A stretch of 64,000 bases of DNA, taken from assembly GCA_030540715.1 (NCBI GenBank), contig JAUNVQ010000006.1, positions 1-64,000 on the forward strand. Reading direction: 5' to 3'. Below, in pieces: positions 1 to 9,196 of the stretch (within the stretch, counting starts at the first letter, position 1; each line of letters opens with the position of its first letter). Both the position numbers and the translations under genes were made by a program. This DNA comes from Actinomycetaceae bacterium. GTDB lineage: Bacteria > Actinomycetota > Actinomycetes > Actinomycetales > Actinomycetaceae. Under the pieces are notes generated by a model. It worked only from the letters and a program-made list of their open reading frames with translations, did no database searches and was not told the origin of the DNA.

Positions 1-988
1 TGAACCTACCGACCCAAGTACTGAACCTACCGACCCTGAGCCAGTCGACCCAGATCCCACAACAGATCCTTCGAAACGGCCCACAACTGAACCACAACCA
101 GTTGATCCAGATCCCAGCACAGAACCTGACTCGGATCCCAGTACTCAACCCGTAGGCCCTGATGCAACAAAACCTGGCGACAAGCCTGCTACGCCAGGCA
201 ACTCCAGTGACGAGCCCACGCCTGATCCAGGTGACATACCAACTGCGGCCCCTACGCCTGAACCAGTACCGTCAACACCTCAACCTACTTATGTGCCAGA
301 TTCTTCGGCGCCTTCCATCAATCCAGAAGTACCTGAGGAGTCTCAACCAATAGAACCACATACGTCAATTCCGACTGTTCCTGACAACGATGGTGATTTT
401 TCTGCACCTTCACTTCCAGACGGCACCCAGTCTTTACCGCCTACCACACCTGTTCATACACCTGGAATTGATTCCACTTATTCGGCATCGCCTTCGACTG
501 AAACGTCTCATTCTGGTGATAATACCGCTACAGGTTCTTCACCTACAGTGTCGTCATCAACAGGTCTTTCCACTACTGGAAATGGCTCTTATCATGCCGC
601 TCCACGAAACCGAATAGTCTTGCGAACGGGCACATCGTTCTTTGATGACGGTGGTAACCCTGTTGTTCAGGGCAGTGATGGCAGACTGCAAGGTTCGTTG
701 GGCAGCTCTTCTTCTGGTGATTCCACCAACTCCACTTCTTCGGATAGTGATGATTCTATAAGTGCAGCAGTTCAAGGCGAAGCACCCGAAACATTCAATA
801 ATTTAGATATCACCGACGCAAGTAACTACCCACCCATTGATAGCACACAGCAACACAACGTTGTATCCCCCCAACAGGCTTCGAAGCAATGGGCAAAGTC
901 AGCTTCAAGTTCTGTTCTTTTTGGTGGAGCTGCAGCGTTCTTGTTGGCAGCAGGGGTTTTTGGTATCTCAATTCTTCGCAACCCCTAA
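1..988 (+). CDS. Pro/Ser/Thr-rich surface protein, 5' truncated
   Basis: The reading frame is open from base 2, so the N-terminus lies outside the window. About 328 residues are visible. The first ~100 are repetitive Glu-Pro-Thr-Asp-Pro-type sequence, followed by a Ser/Thr/Gly-rich stretch with no recognisable domain. It ends in one hydrophobic segment (about SVLFGGAAAFLLAAGVFGIS) and a short basic tail, so it is probably a cell-wall-spanning stalk anchored by a C-terminal membrane helix. No LPXTG motif is seen. The next gene starts directly after the stop codon, suggesting one transcript. Function unknown. Confidence 0.75.
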   Translation, partial: EPTDPSTEPTDPEPVDPDPTTDPSKRPTTEPQPVDPDPSTEPDSDPSTQPVGPDATKPGDKPATPGNSSDEPTPDPGDIPTAAPTPEPVPSTPQPTYVPDSSAPSINPEVPEESQPIEPHTSIPTVPDNDGDFSAPSLPDGTQSLPPTTPVHTPGIDSTYSASPSTETSHSGDNTATGSSPTVSSSTGLSTTGNGSYHAAPRNRIVLRTGTSFFDDGGNPVVQGSDGRLQGSLGSSSSGDSTNSTSSDSDDSISAAVQGEAPETFNNLDITDASNYPPIDSTQQHNVVSPQQASKQWAKSASSSVLFGGAAAFLLAAGVFGISILRNP

Positions 989-1945
989 GTGATCACGTAC
1001 ACTTTAAATGTGTCAATTTTTAATTTTGATCGCCTTCTTTTGCGTCGCCTGCGTCGTGAACCCACACACGCGCTTGACCAGGCACGCTATCTGAGTGTCA
1101 CCACTGGACGGATGGAGCCATATCTTCGCCAACTTGCTGTCACCCCTCTTTTCGCTTACCGGACACAAAAGCCTTTTCCCTCCATGCGCACCCCTCACAC
1201 CACACCAATGACACTGTCTTATGACAGCGCGCCCCACGAACCTGTTTCCACTCTATACGGAACCTTTCACAACAACCTCCTCTTCCTTCATGCCTATACA
1301 ACGCAACTGCGTCTTGAATGCGACCTTCATCATCTTCTTCGCCCTCATACCGATATGCGTACCAGGGGCGGTTTTGATTCGTCACTTGAGTTTGAGGGCA
1401 CTTTCGAACGTGCTCGCATTTTGCCTATCGCGCCAGGTAAGCTCCACACTACCGTTAGCAGCGACTATGGCGGTGTACGTATTGATGCCCACAGCGATAA
1501 CGAACTCACCATCGAACGCCACCATTTGACCATAGTGGATGATTTGTGTCGATACACGCCTATCGTTCAGGCTTTCACAGCTGTCGGTACCGAAGAACTT
1601 GTTGCAACTTCACCCGACGCCCCAGATTCTACTGACATTACGCTTCAACAGGTTTTATGTGCAATGTCATCACAGCTTAAGCCTGTACCCAACTTTCTTG
1701 GTTTATTGCGCTGTAACGTCGAATTAAAAGGTTTTGGAGGGCGGGTTTGGCCAGTCTACTTTGTTACTACTCATTGTGGCCCCAGCTATCAGCGCCATGA
1801 TTTTCCAGACCTTCCAGAATCGATATATCGCACACTTTCGTGCAGTGTTCCCAACGCCGTTATTGTTAATCCTGGGCACTCAAGTTGGCAACGCGACATT
1901 TTGTGGGAGTATCGTAATGAAGCAACCCCCGTAGCTCAGTACTAA
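989..1945 (+). CDS. Hypothetical protein, 318 aa
   Basis: The frame begins with GTG immediately after the stop of the surface-protein gene, so translation is probably coupled. The product has no signal peptide, no membrane segment and no motif I recognise. It is rich in His, Arg and Thr, with alternating hydrophobic stretches that look like a soluble mixed alpha/beta protein. The direct junction suggests it works with the upstream surface protein, but this is inference from position only. The start is uncertain because no strong ribosome binding site precedes it. Confidence 0.6.
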   Translation: MITYTLNVSIFNFDRLLLRRLRREPTHALDQARYLSVTTGRMEPYLRQLAVTPLFAYRTQKPFPSMRTPHTTPMTLSYDSAPHEPVSTLYGTFHNNLLFLHAYTTQLRLECDLHHLLRPHTDMRTRGGFDSSLEFEGTFERARILPIAPGKLHTTVSSDYGGVRIDAHSDNELTIERHHLTIVDDLCRYTPIVQAFTAVGTEELVATSPDAPDSTDITLQQVLCAMSSQLKPVPNFLGLLRCNVELKGFGGRVWPVYFVTTHCGPSYQRHDFPDLPESIYRTLSCSVPNAVIVNPGHSSWQRDILWEYRNEATPVAQY

Positions 1946-2189
1946 TTATTCGCACCTTTGATGATCACGGTTGAATGTGAGCTTTCCGTTATCACTATTG
2001 CTTTTCCTCTTACCCGCTGCACAGTGTTTATGGGCAGGCACACAACAGAAAGTGACGTCTGGACACGGCTGTCATATTCTTCGTATTTGAATAGTTCCAA
2101 GAATAATCACCCACATGGCATTGCCCTTGTTTAGATGTCACTATGGCCAAAGAATAGGCAAATTGCGGTGCCTCGGTCATAATGAAACT

Positions 2190-3656
2190 ATGACTGATAC
2201 ATATAACGATCTTCCCATTGATATTCATGACCTCACAACGATTAAACCCCCTATTGCTGTGGGGCCACTTGATGGACGCTACCGTAGTACAACGCAACCG
2301 CTGGTGAACTACTTTTCAGAAGCCGCCCTCAACCGGGCTCGTATTCACGTCGAGATTGAATGGCTTATCTACCTTCTTGAACACCGCTTGCTTCCGGGGG
2401 CTCCATCTTTGAGTGACGAGGAACGTGCCTACCTGCGTAGGATTGTTACTAATTTTGATGCGACGGCCATTGACACGATTAAACAGATTGAAGCACAAAC
2501 AAAACATGATGTCAAAGCTGTGGAATACTATATTAAGGAGTGCATCAGCAAAGGCCCACAGACCTTGCATGATCTTGGTGAAATTGTTCATATTTTTTGT
2601 ACTTCGGAAGATATTAACAACTTGTCCTATGCGCTTGTTATTCGCGCGGGCATGCAACGCGTATGGTTACCGAAGGCTCAGCAACTTATTGATGATATTT
2701 CAGTGCGGGCCCGCAACTATAGCGACGTGTCGATGCTGGCGCACACGCACGGCCAACCAGCTACACCTGTTACTCTTGGTAAAGAACTCGCTGTGACGGC
2801 TTATCGGCTTCACCGCCAGATTCGCCGTATCGAACGGACCAACTATCTTGGCAAATTCAATGGTGCTACAGGTACATGGGCAGCACATGCTATAAGCTTA
2901 CCTAGCGTTGATTGGCCGCTTCATACACGCAAGTTTATTGAACAACTTGGCCTTGAGTTTAATCCGTTAACTACTCAGATCGAGTCCCATGACTGGCAAA
3001 GTGAGCTCTTTGGCGATATTGCCCGTTTTAACCGTATTGCCCACAACTTCGCAACGGACATGTGGACGTACATATCAATGGGATATTTTGTGCAAAACCT
3101 GGGTGCCCAAGGCAGTACTGGGTCTTCAACAATGCCGCATAAGGTCAACCCTATTCGTTTTGAAAATGCGGAGGCAAATCTTGAAGTCTCCTGCGCTTTA
3201 TTGGATTCATTGTCTGCAACACTGGTGACATCACGACTTCAACGAGACCTTACCGATTCAACAACTCAACGCAATATCGGTGTAGCACTTGGTCATTCTT
3301 TACTAGCATTAGATAACCTTGTGCGCGGTTTAGCTGGTGTTGATGCCAATAAGGAACGCATGGAAGACGATCTTGATGCCAATTGGGAAGTATTGGGCGA
3401 AGCGATCCAGCAGGCAATGCGCGTAGAGTCCATCGCTGGGGTAAAGGGTATGGATAACCCGTATGAGCGACTGAAAGAACTCACACGAGGACGAAAAATC
3501 AATGCTTCTCTTTTGCGGGAATTCATCACATCATTAGAGTTTTCTACATCAGTGAAAAAGCGATTATTAAACCTCACACCGTCATCATATTGCGGATATT
3601 CTGCATATTTATCGGATGTTACACAGTTTTTTAGCGAAGAAAACCAGATACTTTAA
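2190..3656 (+). CDS. purB: Adenylosuccinate lyase
   Basis: Cytosolic purine-biosynthesis enzyme that splits SAICAR and adenylosuccinate, releasing fumarate. The fumarase/aspartase superfamily signature GSSTMPHKVNP is present, with the TSEDINN and THGQPATPVT segments of the active site and a KELTRG motif near the C-terminus. The 488-residue length and these motifs fit the Escherichia coli-type PurB subfamily. ATG at 2190 is preferred because the conserved N-terminus (ending in GPLDGRY) begins just after it; an upstream in-frame ATG at 2115 would add residues atypical of the family. It is monocistronic here. Confidence 0.95.
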   Translation: MTDTYNDLPIDIHDLTTIKPPIAVGPLDGRYRSTTQPLVNYFSEAALNRARIHVEIEWLIYLLEHRLLPGAPSLSDEERAYLRRIVTNFDATAIDTIKQIEAQTKHDVKAVEYYIKECISKGPQTLHDLGEIVHIFCTSEDINNLSYALVIRAGMQRVWLPKAQQLIDDISVRARNYSDVSMLAHTHGQPATPVTLGKELAVTAYRLHRQIRRIERTNYLGKFNGATGTWAAHAISLPSVDWPLHTRKFIEQLGLEFNPLTTQIESHDWQSELFGDIARFNRIAHNFATDMWTYISMGYFVQNLGAQGSTGSSTMPHKVNPIRFENAEANLEVSCALLDSLSATLVTSRLQRDLTDSTTQRNIGVALGHSLLALDNLVRGLAGVDANKERMEDDLDANWEVLGEAIQQAMRVESIAGVKGMDNPYERLKELTRGRKINASLLREFITSLEFSTSVKKRLLNLTPSSYCGYSAYLSDVTQFFSEENQIL

Positions 3657-3659
3657 CCC

Positions 3660-3707
3660 TTACCACGTGGTAAATAAAGATATTATTAATTGCTTACCAC
3701 GTGGTAA
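3660..3707. promoter_or_regulatory. Two identical 14-bp palindromes TTACCACGTGGTAA
   Basis: Perfect inverted repeats TTACCACGTGGTAA lie at 3660-3673 and 3694-3707, with centres 34 bp apart, directly after the purB stop. A related palindrome follows at 3833. The spacing of about three helical turns and the perfect symmetry suggest operators for a dimeric repressor, for example of the TetR or MarR type. No such regulator is encoded in the window. They most likely control the exported-protein gene at 3915. Confidence 0.6.
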
Positions 3708-3832
3708 AACATCTGAAATAATATCCTCTCACCAGGAATAAGACGAACACTAATAGGACTTCTGACTATAGAGAAATTAGTGTATTGTGATCGAAGTCAC
3801 TACAATTAAACACTTTTCAGGTAGACATTCTT

Positions 3833-3846
3833 TTACCAATCGGTAA
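3833..3846. promoter_or_regulatory. Third TTACC-N4-GGTAA palindrome
   Basis: TTACCAATCGGTAA shares both half-sites with the two palindromes at 3660-3707 and differs only in the central four bases. It lies about 70 bp upstream of the exported-protein start at 3915, where a promoter would be expected. This makes an operator role for all three sites more likely. Confidence 0.5.
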
Positions 3847-3914
3847 GAATAGTAACTAACGGAAAGAAATCGCTTCTCCCATTAAAGCGAACCTGGATAT
3901 ATGAGGAACTTGCC

Positions 3915-4721
3915 ATGAAGAACATCGCTCAAGTAGTCAAAACAGCATGTGCGGCTATTGCAGCTACAGCTCTTATTCCTTTCGGCATTCTTACAGCACA
4001 GGCAGCTACCACAGGCGAACAGTTCGCTGTTGTTTCAGGTATCGAATGTATGCTCGACCTCAACGGCCGCTCAATGAATGGCATGAACAACATCTCCAGC
4101 GACGAATACACAGTCGCCGTGAAAGTTCCAGCCGGCTCGCAGGTTTTCGCACACTGCCAAAACGGTCAAGGTAGTGTTCCTTTGACAAATAGTGCTTCAC
4201 AGGTTGGTGTTGACTTCTTTGCCAACCCCACCGAGGTTGCTCCTTTCCACACCGTTGACCGTATGCCAGCAGCTGCTCCTTCGCAGAAGGTAAAAGAAAG
4301 CGCTCCTGTTACCCGCTCACACAAAACTTATACTTCACAGCAAAACACCAAGGTAGAAGGCAATGATGGCAAGGTTGCTGTATCTACCACAACATCGGCT
4401 CACAGTGCTCCTGCTCAAGCAGCTACTCCGAAGGATTCGGAAGCCGCTGCTTCAGTTAGCGATGACATGGGGACCGTTCGTCAGGACACTGTAGCTGAAG
4501 AAACACCAGAAACAGACACCGTCTCGGCTGACCCTACAACATCACCTACCTCCGACAGCGTTGTAGAAGGTCAGCAGATTGAGGCTTCGGAATATGCAGC
4601 GGCTAATCTTTCGATGGTCGACCGCATGGGTGGTGCCGGCACATTGATCGGTATCATCATCCTGGGCCTTATCGGTGCAGCTGGTGCTATCTCCTTAGCC
4701 CGCTCAATCATTCTGGGTTAG
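3915..4721 (+). CDS. Exported protein with C-terminal membrane anchor
   Basis: This 268-residue protein has a clear signal peptide: basic start, hydrophobic core and a likely cut after Ala-Gln-Ala near residue 30. A small domain of ~70 residues with two Cys follows. Residues ~95-210 are Ser/Thr/Ala-rich and probably extended. A C-terminal hydrophobic helix (about residues 235-262) should anchor it in the membrane. The start is supported by GAGGAACT upstream of ATG. It is flanked by three palindromic operator-like sites upstream and a strong terminator downstream, so it is a tightly delimited single-gene unit. Function not recognised. Confidence 0.75.
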   Translation: MKNIAQVVKTACAAIAATALIPFGILTAQAATTGEQFAVVSGIECMLDLNGRSMNGMNNISSDEYTVAVKVPAGSQVFAHCQNGQGSVPLTNSASQVGVDFFANPTEVAPFHTVDRMPAAAPSQKVKESAPVTRSHKTYTSQQNTKVEGNDGKVAVSTTTSAHSAPAQAATPKDSEAAASVSDDMGTVRQDTVAEETPETDTVSADPTTSPTSDSVVEGQQIEASEYAAANLSMVDRMGGAGTLIGIIILGLIGAAGAISLARSIILG

Positions 4722-4787
4722 CCTCCAGATGGGCCAAGGAGCCTTTCGGGTTCTTCAATAATCCGATTCCCTTTGAAACATGTTCAA

Positions 4788-4820
4788 AGAGGGTGGAACT
4801 TTCGTTCCACCCTCTGTTTC
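4788..4820 (+). terminator. Rho-independent terminator
   Basis: A 12-bp perfect stem (AGAGGGTGGAAC / GTTCCACCCTCT, loop TTTC) is followed by GTTTC. It lies 67 bp after the exported-protein gene. The rest of the gap up to 5026 shows no gene. Confidence 0.8.
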
Positions 4821-5026
4821 AATTCTTCTTGTCTTTCACCTTACTCAGCCCCTGCTTTCCCGTAATGCCATTGCAATAAGCTGAATATCTTCTACCATTT
4901 CTTGTACTACTTCTTAGTGTCAAAGGTACGGTAGTGAGCCCATAAGTGAAGCCACACCCTGAACATGTGTGTTGCTATGACTTTCCATCACAAGAACGAT
5001 CCCATACGTCGCCCTCTGAAATTCTT

Positions 5027-5533
5027 TCACGGCCTCCACCTAGGGGCTGCCTGCGAGGGACCAAAGCGATCGTAGAGTTCATGAGGATAGACCGCTGCCT
5101 GTTTAAATCCAAGTGACGCACAATCAGCAACAGCCCCATCGCTACCGACGGTGTGAAGTACCACAGCGGAAAAAGCTGCTGCCCCGACATCCCATATATG
5201 ATGCAATATTTTTTCTGAAATATCATTGACATTACCTGTTGTTACGATATGAACATCTAGGCGCCATGCAGAACCTAAACGCCCCTTCAGGCGTGTTGAA
5301 ACAGAATCAATAGCGGGCCACTGCTCGAAATCTTTTCGAAGCTGCACAGCAATATCTGCCTGCTGTCTGCCAAACACTTCCTGAGCCGAAGCTAAGGGAT
5401 GAACCTTTTGTGAACCTAGACGAGCATAATTCGCAAGATGTCGAACTAACGGGGAATGAATATGGGGAATATCAACTTTCTTCCAAGGTTTTCTTTGTTT
5501 CACTGTGTTTGCCTTTCTTCTGGTAAACCACAT
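5027..5533 (-). CDS. Hypothetical protein, 168 aa
   Basis: The frame overlaps the 3' end of the upstream hydrolase gene by 34 bp if the ATG at 5533 is used; a later start would remove the overlap. The product is soluble, with a basic N-terminus and no signal peptide. A C-terminal half with repeated Ala/Val/Asp segments could form a small alpha/beta domain. No known family is recognised. Position and overlap suggest co-expression with the hydrolase. Confidence 0.55.
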   Translation of the reverse strand: MWFTRRKANTVKQRKPWKKVDIPHIHSPLVRHLANYARLGSQKVHPLASAQEVFGRQQADIAVQLRKDFEQWPAIDSVSTRLKGRLGSAWRLDVHIVTTGNVNDISEKILHHIWDVGAAAFSAVVLHTVGSDGAVADCASLGFKQAAVYPHELYDRFGPSQAAPRWRP

Positions 5534-6963
5534 TCTTGGATAACTTCATAAATGAACACCCGACTTGGCTCATAGATTTCTTTTATCGTCCAGGAACCCT
5601 TTCCACCGGATAACTGTTCCGGAAAAAAGTCATTGACATCGTTCATTGCGCGCCCAATTGGTGAATCTGGCATACGCTGAGCAATGCGATCTGTCAGACG
5701 AGCTGTCTCGGCGTAGGTGCTGGCAGCGTGCGCATAGTAGAGTGCTGAGGATTGAGGCATCTCAAGCGAACGCTCCATAACGGTGATACGCGGATCAAAC
5801 TCACCTTGAAAACCACCCAAAGCTGTAATCGCATCCTGGCGATGCCGAAGTGCCATAATCGTTGTATTATCAGGAACAGCAAACCGACCAATAGGCCCAC
5901 CAGCGGAAACGATAGCGCGAATATTATAGGCCACATCTGGGTCATTAGCTAAGGCCATCGCAATCATTGCCCCTTGGGAATGCCCAATAATCATCACTGA
6001 CTCGTTGGCCATCTGTTCAGGTGTGGTAATCCCACATTCTTTCATAGCTTCTAAAACGGCCGCGTGGACACCCTGACGCATAAGGGATGGCTGATGCAGA
6101 CACTCATGAAGGTTTGATTGAGAATCAGCGGGATTTGTTGTTGATGACTGTTCCAAATGATCGGTGCCAGCTAACACGACAATCCAGCGTGGCGACCGAT
6201 GACGAAAACGCTGCAGCGTTCGAAAAAACACGCGGCGAGCACGCGAACTATCATCACCAATACGAATGACTTTTACTGGAGCGCCCACATTCGCATTCCA
6301 ATAAACATCTTCAATATCAAGCAATGCATCGGCAACACTTAAGGGACACCTGTAGCGGCGTAACTGTGGCAGTGGGTAGTCGCGAGATGAAGGATCGACA
6401 AGTCGCCCTGATTTCATTACTGGAAGAATAAAAAATGATTGCGCTCGAAAATAGCCCGCAGCCTCTCCCCATGCTAGCCACACACCCATCGCCATTTGAT
6501 AGCCATCAACAGGGACTTGTCGAAGACGCCGCTGAAGTTGCACACTATCACCAATACGAAGTTGCAAGCCGGCTATAATGAGCGAGCGAAGCATTATCGA
6601 AAGAATTTTTCCTACACCTTCAATCAGTGCAATTGTGACATCGGAGAGCCATGGTGCCCGGAAATATGCGCGTTGCATATCTTCAAGTAACTGCGACAGT
6701 AGTACTGATGCCATATTGGCATGATGATAGTAATGCTGGCGAAAGTGAAGAAATTTAAAAAGATAGGCGAATACAGAGTGAGCCAGCACAATGACTGCAC
6801 GACCAACAAACACAGGAAGAAGCAGTATATGGCGAATACGTTGAATATTTCTGCGTATGAGCCAGCGCCTGTGGCGGATACGTTCGCGGGCACGTACACG
6901 CTGTGACTGAAACGTCAAATACATATGACGTTTCACTACCTTCATACGCACATCGCGACTCAT
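5500..6963 (-). CDS. Membrane-associated alpha/beta-hydrolase
   Basis: This 487-residue protein contains the nucleophile elbow GHSQG (in VMIIGHSQGAMIAMALA) typical of lipases and esterases of the alpha/beta-hydrolase fold. A preceding WIVVLAGTDH segment could form the oxyanion-hole strand. The N-terminus is very basic and is followed by a hydrophobic segment around residues 45-70, so membrane association is likely. The substrate is unknown. The downstream gene overlaps its 3' end, indicating an operon. Confidence 0.7.
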   Translation of the reverse strand: MSRDVRMKVVKRHMYLTFQSQRVRARERIRHRRWLIRRNIQRIRHILLLPVFVGRAVIVLAHSVFAYLFKFLHFRQHYYHHANMASVLLSQLLEDMQRAYFRAPWLSDVTIALIEGVGKILSIMLRSLIIAGLQLRIGDSVQLQRRLRQVPVDGYQMAMGVWLAWGEAAGYFRAQSFFILPVMKSGRLVDPSSRDYPLPQLRRYRCPLSVADALLDIEDVYWNANVGAPVKVIRIGDDSSRARRVFFRTLQRFRHRSPRWIVVLAGTDHLEQSSTTNPADSQSNLHECLHQPSLMRQGVHAAVLEAMKECGITTPEQMANESVMIIGHSQGAMIAMALANDPDVAYNIRAIVSAGGPIGRFAVPDNTTIMALRHRQDAITALGGFQGEFDPRITVMERSLEMPQSSALYYAHAASTYAETARLTDRIAQRMPDSPIGRAMNDVNDFFPEQLSGGKGSWTIKEIYEPSRVFIYEVIQECGLPEERQTQ

Positions 6964-7169
6964 GGTTTTTCGTTTCGCCTCTTTCTATCTGTAGTGACCA
7001 GGTGTATTTCCTAGCAGGGCTCTCTTATTCAACCAACACTTTGCTCGATCGTAGGAAGCAGGTTGCGTGTAGGCTTTCCCCTTTTGAGAGCATAATAAAA
7101 AAATGCTCACTGGGGATATAATAACAGTGACATGTCAACGATGTGTGAATACAATTCTAAGGAGGCCCC

Positions 7170-7436
7170 ATGGGCTTGGGATCGATTTTCCGTACAAAAG
7201 CAAAAGACCGCTCCATTGAACTTGATGTCACTGGAATGACCTGCGAACACTGTGTTAAACATGTTCGCGAAGCCCTGAGCAAAATCAACGGTATTAAAAA
7301 TGTTGAGGTCATCTTGGATTCCCAAGGCACATCGCGCGTGACGGTTTATACGGATTTTGAGCAAGAGGATGCTGTTTTGCGAAATGCCGTGGAAGAAGCT
7401 GGCTATACAGTTACTGGTATTCGCCGCGATGCATAG
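7170..7436 (+). CDS. Heavy-metal-associated domain protein (CopZ-like chaperone)
   Basis: An 88-residue cytosolic protein with one HMA domain. The metal-binding motif MTCEHC lies in the context DVTGMTCEHCVKHVREAL, and the C-terminal EEAGYTVTGI completes the fold. Such proteins carry Cu(I) to a P1B-type ATPase or repressor, but neither is encoded nearby. The start is well supported by AAGGAGGCCCC just before ATG. It converges with the DedA gene, with 8 bp between the two stop codons. Confidence 0.85.
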   Translation: MGLGSIFRTKAKDRSIELDVTGMTCEHCVKHVREALSKINGIKNVEVILDSQGTSRVTVYTDFEQEDAVLRNAVEEAGYTVTGIRRDA

Positions 7437-7444
7437 TTGTAGTA

Positions 7445-8125
7445 TCACAGGGTATTGGTGCTGCAATCATTCTTTTTCGATTTTTTGCGACTACGAGCAT
7501 ACTCAATAACCATCGGTAGAACCGACACCACAATAATAATCACCGCAATCATTTCAATATTGTGGGTAATAAAGGGAATGTCACCTAATAGTTCACCACC
7601 AATTAGGAACAGACCTATCCACGCCACAGCTCCTACAATATTCCAGGTAATAAAAGAACGAAACTCGAACTTTGCAATACCTGCAACAATAGGAACAAAT
7701 GTACGCACAAACGGTACAAACCGTGCCAATACCAGCGATCGCCCGCCATATTTTTCAAAGAAATCTTCAGCCTTATGAAGATTTTGGGTCGATAAAAATC
7801 GTGCATCTGTCTTAAACAGACCGCGCCCATATCGTAATCCAAGCCAATAACCTACCACGTTACCCAAGATGGCAGCCACTATCAAGCAAAGAAATGTTAT
7901 CCACATGGCAACGGGAATCCTGCTGTGAAGAATTCCTAGAGTAAAGACCATTGAGTCCCCTGGTAGAACAGGGAAAATAACTCCCGATTCAATAAAAACA
8001 ATCAGAGCAACAATGGCAACCATCCAGCCACCAAAATTGTGCAGCAAAGTATTTATTAATAGTTCGGGATCTTTTAGATAGTCCACAACAGAGCTATCAC
8101 ATACCGCGGATATCAAAGTAAGCAT
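7445..8125 (-). CDS. DedA family membrane protein
   Basis: This 226-residue polytopic membrane protein has the DedA/VTT-domain landmarks: the PGDSMVFTLGIL segment, the glycine-rich GNVVGYWLGLRYGRG helix and the RFVPFVRTFVPIVAGI motif. Family members are implicated in lipid scrambling or transport and membrane homeostasis. Five to six hydrophobic segments are visible, and the short C-terminus is Lys-rich. The gene stands alone on the minus strand. Confidence 0.9.
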   Translation of the reverse strand: MLTLISAVCDSSVVDYLKDPELLINTLLHNFGGWMVAIVALIVFIESGVIFPVLPGDSMVFTLGILHSRIPVAMWITFLCLIVAAILGNVVGYWLGLRYGRGLFKTDARFLSTQNLHKAEDFFEKYGGRSLVLARFVPFVRTFVPIVAGIAKFEFRSFITWNIVGAVAWIGLFLIGGELLGDIPFITHNIEMIAVIIIVVSVLPMVIEYARSRKKSKKNDCSTNTL

Positions 8126-8299
8126 GACTTCAATTTACAGCGGTAACTGATTATTCTTTCACTACAAGCCCTGTAAAATGTCTATTCATGATCAATCTCA
8201 TGTTATCTATCAGCAATTTTGTGGATATGGCGTGGGAACCTTTTGCCATGATGGGTAGAATCATTGTAAGAATACACGGCGCTAGGCTAGGAGTATGCA

Positions 8300-9166
8300 A
8301 TGGAACAGTCCTACGAACCACAAGTAGCAGATGGCGATAAATCTGAACACGCATCAGGGAGTTCAACAAGAACCATCGCCATTGTTATTTTATCCTTTAT
8401 TGTTATTGCTGCCTTAGCTGCTGGAGCATTTTATGCAGGACAGGGCTTATCAAAAGCTCCGTCTAACAATAAGTCAGCCCAGCAGAACAATAAGACGCCC
8501 TCTCAATCCAATGGGTCGGGCAAGAAAACAACATCTTCGGATGCTCATAACGGACAATTTGCTCAAGCGGCCCCCCGTGTTGAAGACGAAAAGACACGTC
8601 AAGCACTTCTGTCATTACCAAACCGCGACCACAATAGTCCACGGTCGTTAGGTGATGCGAAAGCTCCCGTGGTGATGATGGCTTTTAGTGACTATTCCTG
8701 CCCTCTATGTGCCGCCTTTGAAAAAGAAACATTCCCACAGCTGAAACACTATATTGATGACGGTGTTTTACGTTTTGAATTCTACAATGCTCCAATTTTT
8801 GCAACAACCTATGCTTCAGATATTGGTGCACGTGGCGGTATTGCCGCATCACAGCAAGACAAATTTTTTGAGTTTTTATCAGTAGCCTCTGCCCAGCCTG
8901 GACACACGCAGTGGACTCCCGATATTGCCACCGAATTTGCGCGGCAAGCTGGAGTTAAAGACATTGAGCGTTTCCAAAAAGATTTACAATCTGATGATTC
9001 GCAGCAGGCACTTAATGCCGACGCTCAGCTATCGCAACAACTTGGTATTCAAGGGACACCATTTTTTATTATCAACGACCGTGTTATCAGCGGTAATCAA
9101 CCAATACAAATTTTCGTTGACACGATCGAAGCAGCTCACGCTGATGCAACAGTTGCTAGTCGCTAA
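8300..9166 (+). CDS. DsbA-like thiol-disulfide oxidoreductase, membrane anchored
   Basis: This 288-residue protein has an N-terminal transmembrane anchor (about residues 25-48), a Ser/Gln/Asn-rich linker and a thioredoxin-fold DsbA domain. The active site CPLC lies in DYSCPLCAAFEKETFPQ, and the cis-Pro loop is GTPFFIINDRV near the C-terminus. The domain therefore faces outside and should form or isomerise disulfides in exported proteins. The CcdA-like gene follows after 30 bp, pointing to a shared redox role. Confidence 0.88.
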   Translation: MEQSYEPQVADGDKSEHASGSSTRTIAIVILSFIVIAALAAGAFYAGQGLSKAPSNNKSAQQNNKTPSQSNGSGKKTTSSDAHNGQFAQAAPRVEDEKTRQALLSLPNRDHNSPRSLGDAKAPVVMMAFSDYSCPLCAAFEKETFPQLKHYIDDGVLRFEFYNAPIFATTYASDIGARGGIAASQQDKFFEFLSVASAQPGHTQWTPDIATEFARQAGVKDIERFQKDLQSDDSQQALNADAQLSQQLGIQGTPFFIINDRVISGNQPIQIFVDTIEAAHADATVASR

Positions 9167-9196
9167 CGCAGTGATCTGTAAGAAGGGTGCTTCACT

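Noticed and set aside
4975..5232. Minus-strand 85-codon frame over the 168-aa gene
   Set aside because: Shadow of the longer 5027-5533 frame; no independent support.
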